From Bacteroidales bacterium (GTDB lineage: Bacteria > Bacteroidota > Bacteroidia > Bacteroidales > UBA932), in NCBI GenBank assembly GCA_020026275.1, contig JAHHQQ010000016.1:1-50436 (forward strand): a DNA stretch of 50,436 nt. The letters run 5' to 3'. Shown here piece after piece: positions 17,327 to 25,483 of this stretch (the stretch's first letter is position 1; the number at the start of each line of letters is the position of its first letter). A program made the translations under genes and the position numbers. A model generated the notes under the pieces. That model saw only the letters and a program-made list of their open reading frames with translations. It ran no database searches and was not told the DNA's origin.

Positions 17327-18172
17327 TTATGATTTTTTCCAATAGAAGCGGAGGAAGGAGCGGATACTTTTTCTTTGGATTTTCTTTGGAGGAATCTGCA
17401 TGTAGTCTCCATAAATTTTTCTCAACATACTGTCGTAGCCTTTGAAGGCCATCACTTTCATGTCCTCAAATGGCAGTTCTACATAACTGGACACTTCTTC
17501 CTGCGTATAGTATTCTCCAGGCACTTCGGCATCACACATCTGAGAATAATGATTGTAATTTTGATGCTGCATCTGTTGGATAAGCATTTTCATGTATCCC
17601 AGATGTTCTCTTGGGCTGTGTCTTCGCATTTGTGGATGGAAATGAGTCATATGGAAGGCTTTCGCTTTCAGCGTGAACGGCATGTCTGCCGGAATGGGGC
17701 AGTGCACTTTCCGGAGCTGTACGCTGTGCAGGTACAAGTGTTGCAGCAGACTGTATGTTTTCTGATGTAGTTTGATGTCATCTGGAGCCTTGTCCAGTGG
17801 GAAAATATCAATCCAGACTCCTGCATCCTTTTCGCCGTCCAGCCAAGGGGTGGAACTGCGATGTGTGGTCCGAAGGGTATCGCAGACTCTTCCGAACAAG
17901 GTCCAGCAGTGGGGACTGTTTTCAAATGAGATGAATTCAAATTTGTCGGATTTGTAGAGGCGGGAAAATTTTTCATAATCTTCTCTCATCATGATGATGT
18001 CCACGTCATCATCCCATGGAATGAATCCTTTGTGACGGACAGCACCGATCATGCTGCCGTAAGCGATGGAATAGTGGATATTGTTTTTTATGCAGAACTG
18101 GTGGATATCTTTCAATATTTCCAGACAAAGTTGCTGTACTTCTCTTCTTGTAAGTTCCTTCATGGTCATCAT
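17327..18172 (-). CDS. LicD family phosphotransferase (first of a tandem pair)
   Basis: A 281-residue LicD/fukutin-type protein; family members move a phospho-alcohol (phosphocholine, ribitol-phosphate and similar) from a CDP-linked donor to a glycan. The nucleotidyltransferase-fold signature is intact: SIAYGSMIGAVRHKGFIPWDDDVDI, with acidic metal ligands at D54, D55, D56 and D58, and a second acidic block DIFPLDKAPDD near residue 122. The first ATG overlaps the stop of the upstream licD paralogue (ATGA), showing tight coupling; MKEL at residue 4 is an alternative start. Last gene of the leftward operon and convergent with uvrA (14 bp gap). Closely similar to its neighbour, so probably a tandem duplication with diverged acceptor. 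Confidence 0.9.
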   Translation of the reverse strand: MMTMKELTRREVQQLCLEILKDIHQFCIKNNIHYSIAYGSMIGAVRHKGFIPWDDDVDIIMMREDYEKFSRLYKSDKFEFISFENSPHCWTLFGRVCDTLRTTHRSSTPWLDGEKDAGVWIDIFPLDKAPDDIKLHQKTYSLLQHLYLHSVQLRKVHCPIPADMPFTLKAKAFHMTHFHPQMRRHSPREHLGYMKMLIQQMQHQNYNHYSQMCDAEVPGEYYTQEEVSSYVELPFEDMKVMAFKGYDSMLRKIYGDYMQIPPKKIQRKSIRSFLRFYWKKS

Positions 18173-19017
18173 TTGTTTTTCCAGTAGAAGCGGAGGAATT
18201 TCCGCTGGGTCATATTTTTGATTTTCTGGGGTGGTTCCTGCATATAGTTTCCAAAAATCTTGGTCAAGATGCTGTCATATTCTTTGAAGGCCATGACCGT
18301 TGTATCTTCAAATGGCAGTTCGATGTATTCTGCGACATCCTTTTTGCTGAGGAATCCTTTGACATCATCCGCACAGCCACATTGTGCATAATGCTGATAG
18401 CCGATTCCCTGATTGCTGTCAATGACCATTTTCATATATTCCAGGAATTCTCTCGGATTCTTCTTCAGCATCCTTGGATGCGTCCGGTGGCGGAAAACTG
18501 ACTTGAGCTTGAATTTAAGTGGCATGCCCGGCATGGCTGTGGAGTGGACTCTTCTGGCCTTGATACTCTGCAGGTAGAGATGGTTGAGAAGACCGTAGGT
18601 CTGTTTGAAATCGGACAGGTTGTCAGGCACTTCGTCAATGGGGAAGACATCAATCCATATTCCCACGTCCTGATTGTGGTCCAGCCAAGGAGTGGTGGTC
18701 CGTTCTGTTGTGGTGAGATTGTCACAGACACGGCCGAAAAGAAGCCAGCAGTCGTGAGTGGTGTCATATGAAATGAATTCGTATCTGTCAGACTTATATG
18801 TTTTTGAGAACTTTTCATAGTCCTCTCTTTTCATCATGATATCAATATCTTCATCCCATGGAATGAAGCCTTTATGACGGATTGCCCCGATCAGGGTGCC
18901 GTAGGCAATGGAATAATGGATATCATTTTCTTTGCAGAACCGGTGGATGTCTTTTAATATCTCCAGACTGATTGTTTGAATTTCTTTTCTTGTCAGTTCT
19001 TTCATAGCTGGTGGCAA
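18169..19017 (-). CDS. LicD family phosphotransferase (second of a tandem pair)
   Basis: A 282-residue paralogue of the downstream gene, with the same N-terminal KELTRKEIQ block and LicD signature SIAYGTLIGAIRHKGFIPWDEDIDI (D55, D57, D59). The second acidic block DVFPIDEVPDN is also present. It lies 6 bp downstream of the cytidylyltransferase-oxidoreductase fusion, whose CDP-activated product is the natural candidate donor. No signal peptide or membrane helix is visible, so it likely acts at the cytoplasmic face on a lipid-linked glycan. The exact phospho-group transferred is unknown. Confidence 0.9.
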   Translation of the reverse strand: MPPAMKELTRKEIQTISLEILKDIHRFCKENDIHYSIAYGTLIGAIRHKGFIPWDEDIDIMMKREDYEKFSKTYKSDRYEFISYDTTHDCWLLFGRVCDNLTTTERTTTPWLDHNQDVGIWIDVFPIDEVPDNLSDFKQTYGLLNHLYLQSIKARRVHSTAMPGMPLKFKLKSVFRHRTHPRMLKKNPREFLEYMKMVIDSNQGIGYQHYAQCGCADDVKGFLSKKDVAEYIELPFEDTTVMAFKEYDSILTKIFGNYMQEPPQKIKNMTQRKFLRFYWKNK

Positions 19018-19023
19018 CGTGCT

Positions 19024-20367
19024 TTATAGTTTATATACATTGATGCCGTCGTTGTATAATTCCTGGACTTCCGACATTTTGATCAGTTCTTGAGAAGTGA
19101 TCTTGTTGTATCTGGAACCGTCTGAAATGATGCTGGCGGTAAATGCCTTGATTTCATATCTCAGGCCTTCCCCGACATAGGGATAAAAACATTTCCGGTT
19201 GAGGTTCTGGTCTTCATAGCGGAATTCGAAAAAGTCGGTTTTCCACCAAGGTGCCGGTACATAGGCATAGCCTTTTGTACCGGAAATGACCATGTTTCCT
19301 TCTGTTTTCACGCCCAAGCCAATCTGGAAAGAGGCGACGGCATTCTTGTAGCGGAAAACAGCTTTGGTGAACATATCCACTCCATTTTTCATTTTGGAGT
19401 AGAAGTTGATGTTTTCGAAGTCGGTTCCGAAAAGTTTGAAGATAGGCAACAGAGGGAAGCATGCATTCTCATTCATGCTGCCACCGAAATTGTTGACATC
19501 CAATTTCTGGGATTTCTCGTCAGTCAGGGTGGTGATGGATGCGTTCACTTCTACAATTTCGCCAATCACTCCTGATTTCAACATGCTGATGAGATGGCCG
19601 AAACCGGGACAATAGGCTGTTTTGTGGGCGAGCATCAAGATGAGACGATGTTCTTTGGCATATTGGATGACTTCTTCTGCCTGGCTCTTTTTCAGCACGA
19701 AAGGCGTTTCTGACAGGACATGTTTTCCGGAGAGCAGCGCTTTCTTGATGTATTCATAATGGGTGAAATGCGGTGAAGCAATGTAGACGGCATCACAATG
19801 ATCAAATAACTGGTCCAGCTGGTCAGTAACCAGCGGAATGGAATGAGTTTTGGCAAAGGTTTCCGCTTCTTGCGGATGAATGTTGAAGACACCGCTGATT
19901 TCATTGCCAGAAACAAAACTCGCTTCATTCACGAAACGGTTGGCAATGCTGCCGGAACCGATCAGGCCAATTTTGACATTGTCTGACTGGCAGGCTCTCA
20001 ACTGGGTGGAAGAGATGCCTGCGGTCCTTGGAAGATAGACTACATCACAGAATTCCTTGAGGTAGTCGAATTGGCCGGTCCAGTCAGATCCGATTGCGAA
20101 GATGTCCACCCCGTATGCGAGGATATCGTCAATCTTCTGACCTTGGTATTCCTCGATGATGATCTTGTCTGCCAGACCGGTTGCTTTCACCGCTTCAATC
20201 CTGTCCATCAGGTTGTCCAATGTGTTCAGTTTGCCTCTTTCAATGTCAAAGTTATCTGTTGTGACACCGACAATGAGATAGTCTCCAAGTTCTTTTGCCC
20301 TTTTGAGCAGATTGATGTGTCCTTGATGAAGTAAGTCAAATGTACCGTAAGTGATTACTTTTTTCAT
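19024..20367 (-). CDS. Cytidylyltransferase-Gfo/Idh/MocA oxidoreductase fusion
   Basis: A 447-residue two-domain cytoplasmic protein. Residues 1-125 are a TagD-type cytidylyltransferase with GTFDLLHQGHI (HxGH: H14, G16, H17) and the RTAGISST loop (114-121). From residue 131 a Rossmann domain starts (KIGLIGSGSIA, G137/G139) and continues as a Gfo/Idh/MocA-like oxidoreductase. The family's usual EKP motif with its catalytic Lys reads ETP here (E220-T221-P222), and the later active-site block is NENACFPLLPI where DIGCYPI-like sequence is common. The second domain may therefore have altered chemistry or be a binding domain. It overlaps the upstream aminotransferase by ATGA. Inferred role: making a CDP-activated small alcohol or amino-alcohol for the LicD proteins. 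Confidence 0.88.
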   Translation of the reverse strand: MKKVITYGTFDLLHQGHINLLKRAKELGDYLIVGVTTDNFDIERGKLNTLDNLMDRIEAVKATGLADKIIIEEYQGQKIDDILAYGVDIFAIGSDWTGQFDYLKEFCDVVYLPRTAGISSTQLRACQSDNVKIGLIGSGSIANRFVNEASFVSGNEISGVFNIHPQEAETFAKTHSIPLVTDQLDQLFDHCDAVYIASPHFTHYEYIKKALLSGKHVLSETPFVLKKSQAEEVIQYAKEHRLILMLAHKTAYCPGFGHLISMLKSGVIGEIVEVNASITTLTDEKSQKLDVNNFGGSMNENACFPLLPIFKLFGTDFENINFYSKMKNGVDMFTKAVFRYKNAVASFQIGLGVKTEGNMVISGTKGYAYVPAPWWKTDFFEFRYEDQNLNRKCFYPYVGEGLRYEIKAFTASIISDGSRYNKITSQELIKMSEVQELYNDGINVYKL

Positions 20368-21413
20368 GCCTGTTCAAATTCATGGATGTGTGCTGCCAGT
20401 TCAGTGAGTTCTTCGTCTGTCTGCAGACCCATGTGGGACACTCGGTAGAATCCCGGTCTATTGCCTGGCATGATGAATGTTTCGTATTTTTCAATTAGTC
20501 CGTTGAAGATGGCTTTTGCATTTTTTTCATGAGTCTGGAAGCCTGTAATGGCAAAGGAAGGGACTTCGGCCATCACTTCCCATCCATATTTCCCACATTC
20601 TTTTCTAAAAATCTCCGCACGATGCCTTACCATTTCTATATTGCTTTTTTCTCCTCCTTGAGCCTCCAATTGTTTGAGTCGGGCATGTAGTTGGAGAAAG
20701 ATAGTGGTGGCAGGGCTGAAAGGAGTCTGTCCTCTTTTCAGATTGTCAAAGTTTTCATCGAAATCCCAGTAGAAACCTTTATGTGTGAACTGGTAGCCGT
20801 TGAGCCGCTTGCTGAAGAAGAGGACGGACAGTCCCGGGGGGACGTTCAAGCCTTTCTGAGTGCTGGTGATGCAGATGTCAATTCCCAATGCATCCATATC
20901 CAATTCTTCGGCAAGAAAAGAACTGATGACATCAACAACGAGAGAGGCGCCGTGCTGTCTGCAAATTCGGGAAATTTTTTCCAAATTGAACAGCTGGCCT
21001 GTAGAAGTCTCGTGATGTTGGCAGAGTAGCACTTCTGGTTGCTCTGCCTTCACTTTCTGCTCCAAATCGGTGTAATTTATATCTTTGGCAAATGCCACTT
21101 GATAATCATAGACCGGAATTTGATAATATTCGCAAAGCTGGAACCATCTGTGTCCGAATGAACCGCCATCGATGACGAGCGCTTTCTTTTTTGTACTGAC
21201 ATAATTCTCGACAACTGCGCTCATGGCACCTGTACCGGATCCGGTATAGAGGATGGTTCGTCCATTTCTACAGTGAATCAAGTCTAAAAGAATCCTTTCG
21301 GACTCTTTATTGATTTTTGAGAACTGTTCTGTTCTCATGTAAGGGATCGGATCTGCACCCATTTGCCGGATATGTGGATCCAAATTGCCTGGAAATACAA
21401 AAGATTTCATCAT
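20364..21413 (-). CDS. PLP aminotransferase, class V, AEP-transaminase-like
   Basis: A 349-residue fold-type I PLP enzyme of the alanine-glyoxylate / 2-aminoethylphosphonate-pyruvate transaminase (PhnW) group. The PLP-binding lysine is K187 in ITSTQKGLNVPPGLS, preceded by the cofactor Asp in VVDVISSF (D161), and the phosphate-binding GSGTGAMSAV lies near residue 58. It is the first gene of the leftward operon, about 20 bp from a consensus promoter. PhnW-like enzymes occur in phosphonate glycan pathways, but no PEP mutase or phosphonopyruvate decarboxylase is in the window. The substrate may therefore be another C2/C3 keto- or aldehyde-phosphate rather than phosphonoacetaldehyde. Confidence 0.88.
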   Translation of the reverse strand: MMKSFVFPGNLDPHIRQMGADPIPYMRTEQFSKINKESERILLDLIHCRNGRTILYTGSGTGAMSAVVENYVSTKKKALVIDGGSFGHRWFQLCEYYQIPVYDYQVAFAKDINYTDLEQKVKAEQPEVLLCQHHETSTGQLFNLEKISRICRQHGASLVVDVISSFLAEELDMDALGIDICITSTQKGLNVPPGLSVLFFSKRLNGYQFTHKGFYWDFDENFDNLKRGQTPFSPATTIFLQLHARLKQLEAQGGEKSNIEMVRHRAEIFRKECGKYGWEVMAEVPSFAITGFQTHEKNAKAIFNGLIEKYETFIMPGNRPGFYRVSHMGLQTDEELTELAAHIHEFEQA

Positions 21414-21433
21414 AATACTAACTGCATTATCTA

Positions 21434-21466
21434 CAAAAGTAATAAAAAATATACTATATTAGCAAA
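21434..21466 (-). promoter_or_regulatory. Promoter of the leftward phospho-glycan operon
   Basis: On the minus strand, TTTG (complement of 21463-21466), a 21 bp spacer and TACTTTTG (complement of 21434-21441) match the Bacteroidetes consensus exactly, about 20 bp before the aminotransferase start. The divergent licD gene shares this 72 bp region; its best -7 match is the imperfect TATATTAG at 21455-21462, so the two promoters would overlap. Confidence 0.6.
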
Positions 21467-21485
21467 GAAAAGCTATTTGATTCTG

Positions 21486-22295
21486 ATGAGACAACTGGAC
21501 CTGAAAGAAATACAATCCGCTTTGCTGGGTATTCTGATTGCGGTAGATGATTTTTGCCGGAAACATCAGATTCGTTATTCTCTGGCATACGGTACATTGT
21601 TGGGAGCCGTGAGGCACAAGGGCTTCATCCCCTGGGACGATGACATTGACCTGTTGATGCCTCGTCCCGATTTCGAGCGATTTGTCGCCACATTCGGAAA
21701 GGATGGTGGCCGCTATCAATGCCTTTATGACATTTCCCGGAGTGATGTTCATTTCGTCAATTATTTTGCCAAGGTGCATGATACCTGGACGGTAAGTCAT
21801 GAAAAGCGAATGACGAACTATCACTTCGGGCTGAACATTGATATTTTCCCCGTGGATGGAAAACCGGACACAGAGAAGGAACAGTATCGTCATGAGCGAC
21901 AATTGGGCCATCTGGTGCATCGGATTTATCTTCGTCAGCGTCCTTTTTTCCCTTATTCTTTCCATGATCCGCTTCTTCCGAAAATCGAAGCTCATTCTTT
22001 CTCATTGGAACATTGGTTCCATAAGACAGTTGATTTGATGAAGTCGTATGATTTCATCAAATCAAAGTATGCAGGTTCAGTGACGGTCAAATACCGTGGA
22101 CTGATTGAGATTTTCGAGAAGGAGTTCTTCGAACAATATGTGCAGTTGGAATTTGAGGGACACTTGTTTCATGTATTCAAGGACTGGGATCGTTTCCTCC
22201 GCAAACAATTCGGGGACTATATGCAATTACCTCCTGAAAATCAGAGGCATACCCATGAGCTGCAGGTTTTCATGAAAGATGAACATTTAATTTAA
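21486..22295 (+). CDS. LicD family phosphotransferase (third copy)
   Basis: The open frame extends to 21363, but the ATG at 21486 (MRQLDLKEIQ) aligns with the start of the LicD fold and clears the divergent gene, giving 269 residues. The signature SLAYGTLLGAVRHKGFIPWDDDIDL has acidic residues D51-D53 and D55, and DIFPVDGKPD is the second acidic block. It is more diverged from the other two than they are from each other. It heads the rightward operon, with the glycosyltransferase 5 bp downstream. Confidence 0.9.
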   Translation: MRQLDLKEIQSALLGILIAVDDFCRKHQIRYSLAYGTLLGAVRHKGFIPWDDDIDLLMPRPDFERFVATFGKDGGRYQCLYDISRSDVHFVNYFAKVHDTWTVSHEKRMTNYHFGLNIDIFPVDGKPDTEKEQYRHERQLGHLVHRIYLRQRPFFPYSFHDPLLPKIEAHSFSLEHWFHKTVDLMKSYDFIKSKYAGSVTVKYRGLIEIFEKEFFEQYVQLEFEGHLFHVFKDWDRFLRKQFGDYMQLPPENQRHTHELQVFMKDEHLI

Positions 22296-22300
22296 GGATA

Positions 22301-23140
22301 ATGCTTATGAAAAGGATATGTGCCGTAACAATGGTTCGTAACGACGATTTCTATCTTCGAAAATGGACTGCTTATTATGGAAAGGAATTAGGAGAAGAAA
22401 ATCTCTATATCTTTCTGGATGGAAAAGACCAGCCGATACCTGACTGGTGTCCGAAAGCGCACATTATGGCTTGTGACAAGATAGCCGGCCAGGTGGTTGA
22501 GGCCGAAAAAGGCCGGCTTGGACTGCTTTCTGACCAGGCGGCCGCCTTGCTCAAACAATATGATCTGGTCATCGGAACAGATGCTGACGAGTTCATCATC
22601 GTCGATCCGAAACTGGGTGTGTCTTTGGCGGAATATCTGAGTACGCATGAAATTCACACTTCCATGTCTGCCCTTGGAGTGGACGTAGGCCAGCATACCG
22701 GAGAAGAAGGGGATATCTGTGAAGACAGACCTTTCCTGAGCCAGCGGCATTATGCCCGTCTTTCCACAAGATATACCAAACCGTCCATTTTGGCGGCTCC
22801 TGTCAGATGGGGCTCTGGTTTCCATAGAATAAAAGGACATAATTTTCACATTGCCAAAGATCTGTATCTGTTCCATTTCGGTTATTTTGATCTGGGACGC
22901 ATCAATGCCCGTTTCAATGACAAGGACAGGGCCGCGGCCGGCTGGTCCAAGCACCTGGCCAAACGTTCCAAGACAATCCGTCTGGTAACTGAGCGAAAGG
23001 CCCGTTCATGGGACAGATGGACGCGTTTCGCCCGTATCGTCCAGACTGTCTTCCGACCTCCTTATGCTTGGAACAAGCCGTCCATGTTTGAAATGGTGGT
23101 CATCGTCCGGATTCCGGACCGTTTCCAGAAGCTGGTCTAG
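22301..23140 (+). CDS. Glycosyltransferase, GT2/GT92-like
   Basis: A 279-residue protein with a Glyco_tranf_2_4-type fold: N-terminal MKRICAVTMVRNDDFYLRKWTAYY resembles the VRNE-type start of these enzymes, and the DxD metal/nucleotide-sugar motif is D94-A-D96 in GTDADEFI. Later HRIKGHNFHIA and LFHFGYFDLGRI match the conserved His-rich acceptor region. An AAGGATA sequence lies just before the ATG at 22301 (22307 is an alternative). Cytoplasmic, probably adding a sugar during surface-glycan assembly. It sits between licD and the Stealth gene, so acceptor and product are likely shared with them. Confidence 0.8.
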   Translation: MLMKRICAVTMVRNDDFYLRKWTAYYGKELGEENLYIFLDGKDQPIPDWCPKAHIMACDKIAGQVVEAEKGRLGLLSDQAAALLKQYDLVIGTDADEFIIVDPKLGVSLAEYLSTHEIHTSMSALGVDVGQHTGEEGDICEDRPFLSQRHYARLSTRYTKPSILAAPVRWGSGFHRIKGHNFHIAKDLYLFHFGYFDLGRINARFNDKDRAAAGWSKHLAKRSKTIRLVTERKARSWDRWTRFARIVQTVFRPPYAWNKPSMFEMVVIVRIPDRFQKLV

Positions 23141-23181
23141 AGACGTCGTATCTTAATCGTTGGATTCAATAAAGCAGAGTT

Positions 23182-24153
23182 ATGGATTATCCTATAGATG
23201 CTGTTATCGCATGGGTGGATGGCAATGATCCGGCCCATCGTGCCAAGAGGCAGACATTCAGTGACAGCGCAGAACAATTGAAACGGGAAGATATCGGAGG
23301 GGACATCCGTTTTACCAGTGTCGGTGAAATCCGCTATTGTGTCGCGTCTTTGCTCCGGTTTGCTCCGTTCCTCAGAAAAATCTTCATTGTGACCGACAAG
23401 CAGAATCCGGAGATAGATCAATTTGTACAGGAGAATTTCCCGGACAAGACGACTCAGATCGAGATAGTGGACCATCGGGTCATCTATCGGGATTATGACA
23501 GTTTCTTGCCAGTATTCAATTCGTTGTCCATCGAGACTGTATTGTGGAGGATTCCTGATTTGAGCGAGCATTTCATCTATCTCAATGATGACTTTATGCT
23601 TGTTGCACCAACTGTACCGGAGGATTTCTTTTCGGCAGGGAAAGCCATCTGTTATGCGGAGAATTTTTCTCTTCCGTTGGCACGTCTGCTGAGAAAAATC
23701 AAGCCGAAGAAGAACGGACATCGGCTTTTTGGTTTCAAGGATGCAATGATCAATGCTTGTGATGTGATTGGTCACAAGAGGTCATTCCCGTATATCGGCC
23801 ATATTCCGCTTGCCCAGAGGGTGAGTGTCTTGAGAGATTTCTTCATGGAGCATCCTGAGGCAATGAAGGAAAATATGAAGCCCCGTTTCCGTGTGCCGAC
23901 CCAATTCAATCCGCAGGTGTTGTGTTATCTGCTTGGTCTGGAATCCGGCGCTTGCATATTGCGTCGTAGAAAGGGGAAGGATCTCTATCTCAAACCAAAG
24001 GACAAACTGGGATATGTTCAGGCTCATCTGGACCGCTTCGACAAGTCCAGGACGGGAATCTTCTGCTGTTTCAATTCGCTCGATCTGGCTACACCGGAAG
24101 ACCAACAGTTGGTAATCAGTTGGCTGCAGAAGCGGATAGGTGTGAAAGGCTGA
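23182..24153 (+). CDS. Stealth family phosphotransferase
   Basis: A 323-residue member of the Stealth family, relatives of capsular hexose-1-phosphate transferases and of the human GlcNAc-1-phosphotransferase subunit GNPTAB. Stealth CR1 is IDAVIAWVDGNDP (residues 5-17). CR2 spans about 44-150, with RYCVASLLRFAPFLRKIFIVTD and the acidic HFIYLNDDFML (D136, D137). CR3-like sequence follows near 190-240. Family chemistry transfers a sugar-1-phosphate from UDP-sugar to a glycan hydroxyl, making a phosphodiester. Third gene of the rightward operon; its stop abuts the convergent fimbrial gene. Sugar specificity cannot be read from sequence. Confidence 0.92.
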   Translation: MDYPIDAVIAWVDGNDPAHRAKRQTFSDSAEQLKREDIGGDIRFTSVGEIRYCVASLLRFAPFLRKIFIVTDKQNPEIDQFVQENFPDKTTQIEIVDHRVIYRDYDSFLPVFNSLSIETVLWRIPDLSEHFIYLNDDFMLVAPTVPEDFFSAGKAICYAENFSLPLARLLRKIKPKKNGHRLFGFKDAMINACDVIGHKRSFPYIGHIPLAQRVSVLRDFFMEHPEAMKENMKPRFRVPTQFNPQVLCYLLGLESGACILRRRKGKDLYLKPKDKLGYVQAHLDRFDKSRTGIFCCFNSLDLATPEDQQLVISWLQKRIGVKG

Positions 24154-25470
24154 TCAGGGATTGATGACGATAAATACCATATCGGAATAGGATCCAGAAC
24201 TCATGTAGAGGATAGCACTTCCTTGTTGCTTCAGTTGCAAGCGGACTCCTTTTCCATTAGGGCTTACTTGATAGGTGAACATTCCGCGTTTCCTTTCATA
24301 TTCCAGTTCTTCCATTCCGATGTCAAAGGAAGCGGTCGGATTTTTCAGTTCTGCCCAGACATAGAGTTCTTCACCTGCTTTTCCTTCGATGTATTGTGAG
24401 GGATGTATGTTGAATGGACTTCCTTTCAAAGGAGATAATTGGGTCTTGTCCACTCTCCAACTGATTTCTTTCAGTCCATTTCCTATTGGTCGGATGACAT
24501 AATGGTAGTGGCAGTTTCTGCCAATATCGAAATTCTGTGGTCCTTCTCCTAGATAAAAGCGGTAAAGAAGATATTTTTCAGGAGCTGTAGAGAAAAGTTC
24601 TGACTGGTACTCTATTTCCATTTCTATATATGAAGCGAGTTCAGCTTCTGCTATGGAGTTCGGCAAAATCTTGTCCTCCATTCGTTTGGCTTCAGGAAGT
24701 AGATTTCCCAAGCGGTTCTCAAATAGATAGAGGCTGGCTTCTTTGCTCAATCCTGGAACTTTTTCCCGATTCAAGGCATCTGCTTGAAGATACTCTACGC
24801 CGTATCCTTTTTTGAATATGTCCAAGTTGTTCCGTGCTGCACTTGGCTGGAACAGTGAGACACTTTTTGGAATTTGTCTGAGCCATATTCCTTTGACTGT
24901 CAATTTAATTCCCTCATCAAGATTTCTCCTGTCCATGGAAATGGAGATTTTGGCCAGTAGGCGCTCCATGTTTAAATCAATCCGGGCAGGGGCAGAATTC
25001 ATGTCCACAGCTCCATCGAAACTTCCTGTCATCGGAACTCCACAGCTGAAATCGTCTGGATAGGCCAGATGATAGCGGAAACCTTCCAGTTCTTCCAGAT
25101 GGGTCATATCCGGAAGACAATAGCCTAGATTGGCGGCCGCTCGGATATGATAGTGGACTCCTTCCAACAGGTTGAGATGACAGGATACCGCATTGTCGCT
25201 CGGTTTCAGATCCTGTCGGTTCAGGAACAAGTGCTTTTCCAGACTGCCGTCTTCATGGAACAGGAACAGGTTCAGGTCGTGGAGAATCTGCTCTTTCGGT
25301 TCGAAAGTCCGTGTTTCTAGCAGGGGCTGGAAGTGCAGGCGAATCTGGACTGGCATAGATTGTGGTGCCATTCCATCTATATGGTTTTCTTTTTTCGGTT
25401 CTTTGCTGCAAGAAGAAACAAGAGTCAATAGAAGGAGGAAATGAGAGACGTGTGATAGGAATGTTCGCAT
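24154..25470 (-). CDS. Fimbrillin-like lipoprotein (DUF4906/FimA-type)
   Basis: A 438-residue lipoprotein: the signal peptide ends in LVSSCSKEP, with the lipidated Cys at about residue 21. Sequence such as ILHDLNLFLFHEDGSLEKHLFLN (about 62-85) and ARIDLNMERLLAKISISMDRR (about 165-185) resembles Bacteroidetes fimbrillin/DUF4906 proteins, two beta-sandwich domains exported through the lipoprotein route and assembled on the outer membrane. Second gene of a two-gene operon, 13 bp after the next listed gene. It could be a pilus shaft, accessory or tip subunit; assignment is by overall pattern rather than a diagnostic motif. Confidence 0.65.
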   Translation of the reverse strand: MRTFLSHVSHFLLLLTLVSSCSKEPKKENHIDGMAPQSMPVQIRLHFQPLLETRTFEPKEQILHDLNLFLFHEDGSLEKHLFLNRQDLKPSDNAVSCHLNLLEGVHYHIRAAANLGYCLPDMTHLEELEGFRYHLAYPDDFSCGVPMTGSFDGAVDMNSAPARIDLNMERLLAKISISMDRRNLDEGIKLTVKGIWLRQIPKSVSLFQPSAARNNLDIFKKGYGVEYLQADALNREKVPGLSKEASLYLFENRLGNLLPEAKRMEDKILPNSIAEAELASYIEMEIEYQSELFSTAPEKYLLYRFYLGEGPQNFDIGRNCHYHYVIRPIGNGLKEISWRVDKTQLSPLKGSPFNIHPSQYIEGKAGEELYVWAELKNPTASFDIGMEELEYERKRGMFTYQVSPNGKGVRLQLKQQGSAILYMSSGSYSDMVFIVINP

Positions 25471-25483
25471 ATGATGGCTGTTT

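Noticed and set aside
19024..21413. Glycerol teichoic acid synthesis because of the TagD-like domain
   Set aside because: No TagB/TagF-like polymerase is present and the cell is Gram-negative; decoration of a surface glycan fits better.
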